Source: Euwallacea fornicatus
Lineage: Eukaryota > Arthropoda > Insecta > Coleoptera > Curculionidae
Assembly: GCF_040115645.1 (NCBI RefSeq)
Contig: NC_089555.1
Coordinates: forward strand, 1 to 64,000
DNA: 64,000 nt
Direction: 5' to 3'
This document shows positions 48,901 through 58,945 of this stretch, piece by piece. The position numbers and the translations under genes are program-made. The number at the start of each line of letters is the position of its first letter. Within the stretch, counting starts at the first letter, position 1. The notes beneath the pieces were generated by a model that was not told the origin of the DNA, searched no databases, and saw nothing but the letters and a program-made list of their open reading frames with translations.

Positions 48901-51900
48901 GATTTTCACAATCACTTTGCCCCGTCTGTCAGATTAAATCAAGATATTTGGCTCAAAGTAGTATTAATGTGGTGGCATATGTATTTTGAATGCTCAATTT
49001 ACTTACCACCTTCTTCACCTTCCTAAAAAAAAAATAATTTCTCTTAACAGAAAGTCGATAATAAAACGCCACAGTACTTTCACTTTCATTTAATAGGTGT
49101 AAGGGTAGTTCACGATGCCTAACATTAATAATAAAATTCGTGCCACACTCTGTTGCAATTATGGAAACCAAACAATAAAACAAACATGTTTAACAATTTT
49201 TTTAATGTAAGTTATATTTTTTCAAAGTAACATAAGTTTGAACTCACTATACACATAATACAGGTCAAATAAACAAAATATACATGGATGTTTACGGTAC
49301 AAACAAAACAGCACAGAATTTAGTGCGGACGTGTACATCTCTTTGAAAAACGATATTAGAAACCATATAAAACAAAGTGTAAAATTACAATACGGGTACA
49401 CTCTGACAAAAAACCGATCATGCTTCGGCTTCCTGTACCTTCTCGCCCTTCTTAGACCATTCGGGTTTTTTCTGAAAGAAATAATTGCAAAAATGTCAAT
49501 TTCAGCAAATTACAAAGTATGAAGTTAGTATTGTAATTACAGATGGTTTGACTGGGAAATGATAGTGTTATGACTGGATTTTACAGTTGAGAATAAATGA
49601 ATAGAAGCGGTTTCAAGAAAGACTTCAAAATCAAAGTAATTGCTTAAAATAATGGCTTGAAATGTGACTGAATTTGAAGCATATATAAGCTAAATCAAAA
49701 GCTTTTAGCACACCAAAACGGAAATTTAGCAATAGCTCACCTTTTCTCCGAGTTTATTAAAAAAAAGGTAGGAATGATAAAGGGAAGGTATTAGGCAAAA
49801 AGATGCAAAAAGTTCAAAAAAAGTCGCTCATATAAAAATAAAAAACATAAAAATGTATGTGATTGGATGTAAAAAAATGGCACTAGATGTAAAAATATCG
49901 AAAAAAATACCCAAAAATTGCTTTGAAAAATAAGCCAATAAATAAACAACCACCATTACTAGTTAAGATAAATAGTTTTATTCAGTTTAACAAAAATTTT
50001 GTTAAAGCAATATTGAGTTCTGCTGTACGCATAAAAACTTTGTAAAATGTTTTTAAAATACTGGGAATTTTACTTCTTCTGCCACTCAGCTTTTTCCTGT
50101 TTGGGTTTCTGCAAACGAATAAAATAAAATGAAGAAAGGGATCCCAATAAACTCCCTATATTTTATTTTTTAAACTGTTTTTCCCATTTGCGTGTATAGA
50201 AAGAACCTTTTTTAAGTGTCAATATGAAACTGAAGATATTTACTCCGCAGGACTACACCCCTTACCTCTTTATCTTCTTCTTCGAGAGTGAATTCCTTTT
50301 TCTTGACAACTTTAAGTTGGTTGCGGAAATTGAATTCAGCCGCCTTCTTCTGGAGCTTGGCGAACTTATTTTCGTACTTCGACACTTTTTTGAGGGCGGG
50401 TTTAATGCTGAAATTTGAGTTATTGTCGCAACCACTAAAAAAAATTATTAGATAACTCACAATTTGCCCCTGAGGTCGTTAACTTGGCTGTTCAAATCGG
50501 CGATCTAAAGGGAAAATTTCATAATTGAGTGTCGTGGGGTTTGCATGTGATGTTTGAAGTTGATTTTTATAAGTTTTGGTTTAAAGTTACAAAAACCAAC
50601 TTAAATTAAACGAGCCACTGTGAAATTGAGAGTATTGTTTTCTGCAAAAGACATCGATAAACGGATGCACTTTTTTCTCTGTTTTTTGTGTGTATGTGAA
50701 TGTGAGAAGAGTTAAGCTAAAGTCTTTTGTAACATTAGTTTTTACTGGTCTTCACGGTTGTTCTAGCAATTATTTGAATTTGATTCACAGTGGACCGTTT
50801 TAAAAGCCAAAAAGCTCAACAGAAAGGCATAAGCACACATTTAGTAAATGATTTTTAAATCGACAAGGAAAACGTAGGCGTTAACGTAGAAAGCACATAG
50901 CCGGTGAAAAGGTTAGTAAGAGGTTTAAGGAAAGACAGGAAACGATTTCGTAAAAAATAAATGTACTACGAAACGCTTGAATAAAAAATGTATGTAGGTA
51001 TACAGAAAACCAACATTGTGAGGGTATGTGAACGCATATGGTACTACGCTATTATTCTATGGACAAAAATTATGTACACAATACACAGGTTGTCTCGAAA
51101 ACGTCTAAAGGCACGGACACGACTGAAAAATAAAACTAAAAATATCCAAAATTTATAAAATTCAAAAAAATCGTTATTAGAAAGTAATAAACCCTGTTCT
51201 TGCAGCTGGTCGTTAATTGGGGGTTCAATCATTGCTTCTGTCTAGTCAAGCTGTATTACAAAGCCTGCACATTCATGCATATAGGTTTATTTACAAAAAG
51301 GAGTAAACCTGAAACATAAATGAAAAAAAGCATGGCACTTCTAGCACTGAGGGTTCCGTTATTTTTTAACATGGAAAAAAAACGATCATTTTATAGAGAT
51401 TTGGAACGTTGCATCTTAAGGGTCGATTTCTCGTGTATTCCATTAGAGCATAAAAAGGGATCAAAGCCATGAAGGGCCATGCCGTGTGAAAGACCTGAAT
51501 TCTTGATGAAGTCTAACAACTTTGTTAATTTGTGAAAAGACTATAGAAACAATAATTCAAAAATCATTATGCACACAAGACAACAGATCTTATTGAGTAT
51601 GGTGTCGTAAACCAAAGTTTTAGCTTTAAATAACGTTCTGATTTTTTTGAGACACAGTACACAGATGATTTCGTAAAGTAATTCGAGGAATAATCTTCAT
51701 ATACCCCAATTATCAATCGTCCTACGACATCCCCTACGTTAACAGAATTTTGGCTACGTTACGAATTCAAGCGAATCCATAGGGTGGTCCAATAATAAGT
51801 GATGTTTACACGAAAAAGTCAATTTTAATCTTTCTTGGTTTACGATTCCATTGCATTGTCAAATAACATAACTAATATAATTTATTTAAAAACAAATTAC

Positions 51901-54900
51901 ATATCTAGAGCATTAGCTAGTGAAGTTACATGAAGTCGTATGATGTTAACTATTGATCTCTGATTAGTCATTGCTAACAATGCCAGGAGAGGGGTGGAAC
52001 TACGGCCAGACGCTTCATGTGGGTGTAATATTACATTGGTTTTATTATTTACATTATAGCCAATTAAGAACAACCCAATTTATGAGTGTTCAACCATGAA
52101 GCTACCATCCATCATGGTTCTGAGTGGTGTCCTATAACAATTTGTGGGGGTAAAGCTTAAAGCTGAATTTAGTCCCATCATAGTTCAAGAAATTGGTAAC
52201 TGCTGTTAATCCTCAAGGACAGTTGTTACAAACATAGTTTTGAGGGCCTATTTCGATACCTCGTAATCTTTCTTGCGAACATCGAGTTCCAGATCCCATT
52301 TCTGCTCTTCTATAATGTAAACTCGGTCATAGTACCCCTTAACGACCCTCTTTAGCTGGTCTGAAAGAGCACAACAACGGAACCACCAGTTATTACCCAC
52401 CTCCTATGCCACCCCATGAAGCCGTATTGTGATGTGGTGTTAACAATGTTTGAGCTTATGTGTTTTTTAGATATTATTGTATTGCATGCAATGCGCTACC
52501 AATTTTTTTGAATTTTATATTTTCGGACCCTAAAACCGATCGTCTGACGATACCTCATAGTCTCGCTTCCGAACCTCGCGTTCCAAATCCCATTTCTGTT
52601 CCTCGCAAATGTACATACGGTCATAGTACTCCTTTATTATTCGTTTTAGGGTAGCTGAAATTTGAAATAACGGAACCACCAGTAAGTATTAGTTTCACAA
52701 GGAATTCTACCCCCGAATTGTGTCGTGGTTGTAATAGTAATGTAAGCAATTATATATTTGTTTCTACCCTTAATCGGGTGAAAACAGATATATTTTTGAT
52801 TGATTGATTAATTACAATCCTGTTCAAAGACTTCTGTGTGAAATAATAGTGACTAAAGTAACCCAAAAAAACTTAAACTAAAAAGCTAACTAGAAGTGAC
52901 GGGTGTTACAGATGTTTCAAGATGATTGAACATATTTTGAATAACGACCGCCTTGCTGCATACATATATGGTGAATCACCCTGTGTTTGTAGTGATGGGG
53001 TTTTGTGGTTATGTATTTATGTATGTATGTATGTGCACAGACGACGAAAGTTAACCCAGCCCCATGTACATGATTATAAAGAATATTTTTTTTTAAATTG
53101 CGAAATGGCGTCAAGTTTGTAATATACAAATATGATTTTTTCATTCAATTTAAAAGCACGATCATCATCGATATAAAGGGAGTCACTCTTTGAACACAGA
53201 ATATCTAATTATGGACCACCCTCAATGCATCAACGGGCACATTTACTTAAAAAATGTTGAAAAAAATTGAAGGAATAGTTTCAATTTTCATTAAATAGGA
53301 AAAACTAATTTAATGCATAATAATGTTTCATGACCTATGATCTCCAAAATCACCTGATTTATCAAAAATCATTACATTGTAACACTTTCCTATATATAAC
53401 CGAATCTGAAACTATTCCCCCGTGCCTGAAAACAATATTGCTCGTTCTTGTATTTCCTTTTTTAACCCCTTTTATAAATCTATACAAAGTATCCCAAATT
53501 AGTGTCTCATTATTAGAATTTTGGTGTTTTGTAAATCATCCATTTTTGTAGCTCTAAATCGTTGTTTTAAAGAGTTCTGAAGAAGGTATTAACGAGCCCT
53601 GTATTTTGAGACACTATGATAGAACATTTGCCAAGAGGGTTAACTTTCGAGGATTTCTCTGTGCAATTCCTAGTGTGTATAAATGAATAAACAAATAAAT
53701 AAATAAAAATGTTTTGACCCATTAGCGACGTTACTATATGAAAAATTGGAGGGATTTTTTGCGGGGGTTTCGAACTAAACAGTGACCAAATCTACTGAGG
53801 TGCCGATTCTCCACGTCAAACAAGAGAATTGCGTTTATTTACTTGTAGCCTTTGCAAATATTTACAGAGCTGGGATCAATCTATGTCTTTATTCGAAAAT
53901 AACTTTTCGGATATTGTAGGTGCTTGAATAAAGTTTGAAGCGGGCAAAAAGTGATTTTCGATATAGCAGAATCTATTAAACGCCATTCTAGGGATTCAGC
54001 TGCCTATATCGAACAACAATTCTCCTTATCACGTGTTTTTTGAAATACCTCTGCAGCTTTAATTCGCTCTATTACTTCTAAATCATATTTATCCCCCTCT
54101 AGCCTACAAATTCGTTGGTAGTAGCTTTGGCAAATTGTTTGTAGCTCGGCTAAAAGAAAACACGCCTTTTTAGAGGAATTCTAATTAAATCTGGGTCGAT
54201 TTGTCGTGTTGCGAGTTTTTTAATTATTGTTTTGTAATATGGGAAATTTGGGGATAATAATACTCAAAAGCTTGCAGCAAAAATAGCGCAACTTTCATTA
54301 AAAAAATTACTCAGTTATTACAAAACCAAAACAAGAATCTTTCAAGTTAATTTACGTTCTTAGACGATGAAAAATTTGTCGCACTGAAAACTGAAAAAAA
54401 CGCTGTGCAACAAAAGCGATCTACGTATCAGGTGGTGGTTATTTTACGGAAATACTGATCTACGCGAACAAAAGTAACCCCTTTCCAGTGGTTCTACCTG
54501 ATATTCTTTCAGTTCTACTTCTTTTTCAATATCATATTTCCTAGTTTGTAGATCAACGACACGCCTATAGTATTGCTCGACAACTTGTTTTACAGTACCT
54601 AGAAAGATACAACATCCCATTTGTGCATTCAGGTGTTTACATATGAGATCTAGTTTACCTCCCGTAGAGACGTTGAATGAAAACAAAAAAAAAGTTATAG
54701 TAAAGGAACGATGAGTTAAACCGCCAATAAAAACCGTATAAAAACGTGCACGTTTCAAAAGAAAACATCAAAAAGCAAAAAAAAAGCGTTTAAGTCCAGG
54801 CTTAAGGGAACTTTACCAAAAAATGTATATATTAAAGTTCTCTTTTAGATAAAGCTCTTAGTCCTGGCAAAAGAAGAGAATACGTTAAAGAGTGCACAGT

Positions 54901-56620
54901 TTCAGCAGTCCTTTTTGTTGTAGTCAACCGTTTTAACGACAGACAGCTGGAAAATAACGTCAGCTGTCTGACACTAAAGAGGCTGTTAGTCTCAGCATAA
55001 GTGGAAATATAGCGACAGTCCATAACGTGCATTTTAAAAATTTGTTATATCCTCCGACTCTAACCTCATAATCTTTCTTTCTAACGAGGTATTCCAAATC
55101 GTACTTGGCGTCTTCCAGTCTGACAATTCTTTCATAATATTGCTTGATCGTACTCTTAGTTTGTTCTGTATAGCGTGAAAACTACTTTTAATATCTTTTT
55201 TTGAACCCACAATGGTATAATATGTAAACCTTTTCTAGATCAAATTGAATTTTTCTTAAAAATCTCGAACGCTCTCGGCAAAACACTTATTGACCCTTGA
55301 CGTCAAATTGGCGTAGTTTTATCAGTACATTGTGTTGTAGTTCATTTTTTTTTAAGTAAGTTGATATTTATGGGAAAAACGTTTGCGTTCGAAATCTATT
55401 AAAAAAAAAACAATTCCCTTTAAATTAAAAAGTGTGTATTCTCAGCATTAATAGATAATCTGATTATTACCTTCATTAGCATCATCGATGAGTTTAGGCT
55501 TTCCGCACCTCTCTTCAATGATACGCCTCCTTTCAGCAGCCTTCCTCTCCTGTTCTTTCTTTAATTCCTCTGCGGCTTTCTTTCTCAACAACAGCTGTTT
55601 CATGCAAAGAAAATTATTGAATTTCGTTCGTATTTCCACAAATACTTGCACTTACTCTAAGTTTCTTCTTTCTTTCAGGGGTCATGAAACCTTTCTTGGC
55701 TTTCTTAGCCTTGGAGGCTTCTTCCATGCGAGCGCGCACTTCAGCTCTCTTCCTTTCGATCTCGGCCTGTTTCCTCTTCTTTTCCTATAGTTTATAATGT
55801 TTTTAAGAATATGTTAGTTATCCTAAAGTAGTGAATTAAGTAAAAATTAAAAAATAAAAGGAAAAACAAGTCCAAAAGCCTGTCTAGGATTGTTGTCCTG
55901 TAATTACGTGCCTCTTCCAACTTTTTTCTCTGAAAATAAGAAATGAATTCCAATTAGTTATGTCACATAGATCTTGATTTATTATGTTTTAGTGTGTGTG
56001 TGATAAGTCAAAAGTGAGAATTATTTTTGACAAAAGTACGGAACAAAACAGAAACCTTATGTGATTAACAGAAGTGTAGTTCATCGTGTAGTAATTCAAG
56101 CTCATTTCAAATTAATATTAAAATGTATGATTTTATCATTTAAGTTACCTACAAAAGCCATGCAAAATTAGTTCTCTACACACATTTTACAACACAAAAC
56201 TTACTGAAGCCATAATATACGCACTCTCCTCCTAATACACTATAGTCTAATCGAAGCAATAAATATATACAGCATTTCCAACATAATCTACTTAATTTTA
56301 AAGCAATATAAAATTTTAATAAGCCAGTATCGTAGCAACGTAATATTATATTCTACTTTTCGTCCCGATTTCAGTAGAATTTCTAATTACTATCTTACTA
56401 AAAGAACTCTAAAAGAAACCATTAAAACGGCACTAGCATGCATGGTTCGTTAATTACCTTTTAAAATAGGGATCGTTTGCCTTTGTTTCGTCATACTAAT
56501 GATGGGGGAACATGGAATAAAAAAGTAGGTATTATTAATTTTATATCGATTTGGTAATAGAAATTAAGCTATTTTGACTTGCGTAGATAGCGAAACTTAC
56601 CTAACCTCATCGTCCGCCAT
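45916..56620 (-). CDS. wupA: Troponin I, with extensive alternative splicing
   Basis: Troponin I is the inhibitory subunit of the thin-filament switch in striated muscle; the Drosophila gene is wings up A (heldup). Constant exons: start MADDE at 56620-56606 (donor GAG|GTTAGG) or 56620-56601 (donor AG|GTAAGT); 55784-55656 (EKKRKQAEIERKRAEV to PERKKKLR); 55594-55471 (LLLRKKAAEELKKEQERK to DANE); one of five 101-nt exons (52260-55165); 50504-50461 (IADLNSQVNDLRGK); 50407-50266 (IKPALKKVSKYENKFAKLQK to TLEEEDKE, the inhibitory and TnC/actin-binding region). Ends are then alternative. The shortest complete form with the 49418-49471 end is 202 aa, close to the ~208 aa fly protein. A long form with the Pro/Ala/Glu tail would be about 425 aa. 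Every junction listed is phase-compatible. Which isoforms exist is inference. Confidence 0.93.
46135..46148. repeat. Single interstitial telomere unit
   Basis: TCCTGAACTAACCC contains one full 10-bp telomere unit plus three bases in the same orientation as the terminal array. A match this long is unlikely but possible by chance. Confidence 0.35.
46819..47189 (-). other. LINE-endonuclease-like segment, possible alternative last exon of wupA
   Basis: The segment lies among the tail exons. An acceptor (CTTCTTTAG) at 47190 is followed by 122 open codons and a stop. Its phase (two leftover bases) is exactly what the preceding tail exon requires. The translation (FKQLVMNENYDIIALPETVL, IPHYSLVENRKNSGDGVVIY, IKDSLKYKVVNLTSGNP) resembles the N-terminal half of the apurinic endonuclease of non-LTR retrotransposons. 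Typical members have ALTETWL, and GGG before VAIYI. Those residues are changed here, and the catalytic part beyond is replaced by unrelated sequence. It is either an exonised fragment, giving a ~414-aa TnI, or a passive remnant in an intron. Confidence 0.5.
49418..49471 (-). other. wupA: wupA ordinary C-terminal exon (KKPEWSKKGEKVQEAEA)
   Basis: An acceptor (ATTTCTTTCAG) precedes 17 codons and TGA. The sequence matches the fly TnI end KKPDWSKG...EAEA, so this is the canonical last exon. It accepts phase 0 from the constant exon ending at 50266. Confidence 0.9.
50070..50108 (-). other. wupA: wupA alternative C-terminal exon (KPKQEKAEWQKK)
   Basis: An acceptor (TTCGTTTGCAG) is followed by 12 codons and TAA, in the phase needed after the constant exon at 50266. 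It parallels the fly gene, which also has two alternative short C-terminal exons. Confidence 0.85.
52260..52360 (-). other. wupA: wupA mutually exclusive exon 6, copy a
   Basis: 101 nt, entered in phase 1 after (G)AC = Asp, leaving phase 0 (GAG|GTATCG). It encodes DQLKRVVKGYYDR...EEQKWDLE..VRKKDYE. With copy b it is the closest to the conventional fly exon 6 (YYERMYICEGQKWDLE). This region of TnI forms part of the IT-arm coiled coil with TnT and contacts TnC. Confidence 0.9.
52554..52654 (-). other. wupA: wupA mutually exclusive exon 6, copy b
   Basis: 101 nt with the same phases and donor (GAG|GTATCG) as copy a. It encodes ATLKRIIKEYYDRMYICEEQ then KWDLEREVRKRDYE. Copies a and b are only 193 bp apart and are clearly a recent tandem pair. 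Confidence 0.9.
54049..54149 (-). other. wupA: wupA mutually exclusive exon 6, copy c
   Basis: 101 nt, same phases, donor GAG|GTATTT. It encodes AELQTICQSYYQRICRLEGD then KYDLEVIERIKAAE. This is the most divergent copy: the Trp of KWDLE is Tyr, and the conserved VRKKDYE end is replaced by IERIKAAE. Confidence 0.85.
54498..54598 (-). other. wupA: wupA mutually exclusive exon 6, copy d
   Basis: 101 nt, same phases, donor CAG|GTAGAA. It encodes GTVKQVVEQYYRRVVDLQTR then KYDIEKEVELKEYQ. The YY...R..KYDIE core is kept while charges differ from copies a and b. Confidence 0.87.
55065..55165 (-). other. wupA: wupA mutually exclusive exon 6, copy e
   Basis: 101 nt, same phases, donor GAG|GTTAGA. It encodes EQTKSTIKQYYERIVRLEDA then KYDLEYLVRKKDYE. 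It is the copy nearest the upstream constant exon and has the conserved VRKKDYE end. Confidence 0.88.
55908..55929 (-). other. wupA: wupA optional 22-nt micro-exon near the N terminus
   Basis: AG|AGAAAAAAG...GAGGCAC|GTAATT has good splice sites. Its 22 nt keep the frame only with the downstream start donor (20+22 nt) or with the 38-nt exon upstream (38+22=60 nt). It is therefore probably an optional N-terminal insert, giving EKSWKRH before EKKRKQ. Confidence 0.4.
56458..56495 (-). other. wupA: wupA optional 38-nt exon near the N terminus
   Basis: CATTAG|TATGACG...TTTTAAAAG|GTAATT. Spliced from the first donor (MADDE) and into the 22-nt exon, it adds 20 residues starting YDETKANDPYFKR and stays in frame. 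Drosophila wupA likewise has an optional exon after MADDE, though with a different sequence. Confidence 0.4.
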
Positions 56621-56639
56621 TTTGAAGGATTAGGATGCT
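56601..56639 (-). other. wupA: wupA start-codon exon with tandem donors
   Basis: An acceptor (TTATGATTTTTAG) opens the exon at 56639. TTCAAAATGG gives the start at 56620. The exon can end at GAG|GTTAGG (56606) or, 5 nt later, at TTAG|GTAAGT (56601), two overlapping donors with different phase consequences. Confidence 0.7.
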
Positions 56640-56762
56640 CTAAAAATCATAAAAAAAATGATTAGAGTCTAAACAGAGAAAGAAATATAGTTAACAAAAG
56701 AATTTTATTAAAATTTTGGCTAAAAATCTAAGATTTTGATAGTATTTACCCACCTTACTTAC

Positions 56763-57060
56763 TTTCGTTGCGCAACTAATTACGAAATGAAATCGGATTA
56801 ATCAATGGTTTACATTAACGAAACCTGTCACTTTATTTTTCAAAAATAAAAGAAATATAATTACATTAAAACACCTAACTACGTAAGTAATTAACAATAC
56901 ATTATAATATAAAATAGTTTTATTATTATATATAGTTATAAATAGTTATATTATTTATAGATCATTTTTTAATTGTTTTAACTCCGCATTTCGACGAATA
57001 AAATATGAATCCATGGCAGTAAAATCGCAGTTTTAGTGGAATGCCCGTAACTGTTTGCTA
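56763..57060 (-). promoter_or_regulatory. Likely wupA noncoding first exon and promoter region
   Basis: ACGAAA|GTAAGT at 56763 is a strong minus-strand donor that can join to the acceptor at 56640, so a noncoding exon 1 and the core promoter probably lie just upstream. The region is very AT-rich and no clear MEF2 site was confirmed. Confidence 0.35.
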
Positions 57061-58551
57061 TATCCAGTTTATTTAGAACGTTGGGCTCAACTTCTTATTG
57101 CTATATCGATAAAGTTAATTTTGGGCTTAAAAATTGGAAAGATATGAAACAACTCTTAAACTGGTTATAAATTTAGAGGTAACATTACAGAAGCATAAAA
57201 AAAATGTGAATTTTATAAAAATTCGAAATATATACAGAATTTTTTTTAGAATTTGGAATTCTAAACAAGAATGTCGATTTCAGCAAACGAAAAGTTTCTT
57301 TCGAACTAAAAATCACACTTATGGGGTCTTCAATATAAGGGGACACATCCGCAAGGGCCAATATATTGAACTAGTGATAACTTTGCCAGCAAGATAATTT
57401 ATGTAGAAGGACATCAGAGCAGAGTATTGGTTAATTTATCAGTTTCCATTGAAATTGTGTTCTTGGTACAGTTATTAAGATATAGATATATTGGTGCTTA
57501 AAATTATGCAAATTTAGTTTGGATTATTGGTAGTAGCTCCAAAAATACTAAAAACCTTAATTTCATGAAATTTCTTTCCTGTATAATGTGTTAATTGTAA
57601 AGAGGCTCTTCAGTAATATAAACTTTGTTGTTTCATGAAACGCCAAGTACATGTGTGAGCCACCCACCGAGCATTATAACATGATATAGCCCCTTGGCGT
57701 TGTTGGTTAAGTTTGTCTGGATAGGGTTGATTCGTTTTGGAATGCCTTTTGGTTTGGTATGGTGGATTTTAACTTAAATGTCTTCTTGAATAAATTGAAA
57801 GTAAAAGAAAGTAACAAAATGTCCATAAAAATAGAAAGGAAACAATTCTGAAATTAGAGAAAATTTGATATATAGAGACGGTTTTGAAGGTAATGGAAAC
57901 CAGAATGTTACAAATATATTTTAGATTAAATATTTTGTCAGTAAGAAGATTTGTCAACCATATAAACCAGACTAATACAATGCTTCTGATTGCGTATATC
58001 CTACCATGATAATATGATTCAACGCCATATCGGGTATTGGCTAAGATCATCTCGAAGAAAATCCATGAGATTTAACTCAATTGAAAGTGAATAATTAATC
58101 AAAAACTCCACATGAAGTATCATTTCTAACCCTCCACCATTGATCCGAATTAATTTAATTTAGATCTGAAATTCACAAAAAATATCCGGAAACAGCTCAA
58201 GTGTGGACAGCCATTCTAACTCAAATATTTTCCTGGCTAAAAGCTGCTACTTATTTGCGTCCATGTTGGCTGCACGATCCAGTATTTATAACAAAATTCG
58301 AAATAGACACACTCACACAGACCGGGTTAGAAATAGATTTTGGAACTCGTCCAAAAACCACATCGGCCAATCACGTTGCACATGGTCACCTAATTTGGTT
58401 AGTCGACTTTTCTCAGATATTATGTTACCTACCGTGACCTGGACCGAAATTAAACTTATACAAAATGTATATGTAATTTGTCTTAAAAAAAATGGCTAAC
58501 TGAATAGAAGATTTAAAGTATCTGTCCATTATAATCAGCGGTCAATTGAGT

Positions 58552-58570
58552 TTAGTTCAGGTTAGTTCAG
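58552..58570. repeat. Interstitial telomere repeat, 1.9 units
   Basis: TTAGTTCAGGTTAGTTCAG: 19 consecutive bases identical to the terminal repeat, with the G-rich strand on +, opposite to the left telomere. The length makes chance unlikely. Confidence 0.7.
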
Positions 58571-58932
58571 TACCTATAGAGGAATTGAAATGGATATTTT
58601 TAAAAGCCCTTGTGAGTGTATGATAACGTACTCATAGTACTCATTTAGTTTGGCACTCAATATTTGCCCATCATATTCAATATACCATTTAAGTTAGTTG
58701 TGTGTGGCAGAACTGAATTATATATGTCAAACGCCTTTGTGAAGGCATGGAAACGTTCACTTATAAAAGCCAAAACTATAAATTTATGCGGGAAAAAATG
58801 AATTTTACGTAAAACCATTTCCAGTAAATAATGTTTTCCGTTCCGAACAAATAAATATACATCAATAACAAAAACGTTTCACATAGTGGCGTAACTGAAA
58901 TCAACAGCATTTGAGCTCAGAAATAGAACTTT

Positions 58933-58945
58933 AACTAACCTGAAC
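58933..58945. repeat. Interstitial telomere-like motif facing the one at 58552
   Basis: AACTAACCTGAAC matches 13 bases of the C-rich telomere strand, so it is inverted relative to the motif ~370 bp to the left. Confidence 0.45.

Larger units (their letters stand above)
45916..49022 (-). other. wupA: wupA exons for a Pro/Ala/Glu-rich C-terminal extension (TnH-like)
   Basis: After the constant exon ending DKE, six further exons connect with matching phases: 49022-49007 (EGEEG), 47627-47379 (DAKPEEAAESKAESTPATQG to GALPA), 47326-47273 (GEPKPTEGESQPEVVPP), 46757-46656 (VEGAPVSEGSEAVPAEGQPP to ATE), 46605-46315 (AAAATETTLTTEGEAIIAPP to TAFVE) and 45926-45916 (AAA and stop). They encode 240 aa rich in Pro, Ala, Glu and Thr, with EGQPP repeats. 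In the water bug Lethocerus the heavy troponin TnH is a TnI isoform with a Pro/Ala-rich tail. This looks like the equivalent. The first two donors and all acceptors are good. The final tiny coding end (AAA, stop) is the least certain step; read-through from 46315 would instead end after 15 more codons at 46271. Confidence 0.75.

Noticed and set aside
53485..53620. AGTGTCTCA ... TGAGACACT as a MITE
   Set aside because: Only nine bases pair and the flanks do not; insufficient for an element call.
58201..58499. Overlapping + strand frames of 78 and 98 codons
   Set aside because: No splice sites, no recognisable motif, and two overlapping frames of equal quality suggest chance.
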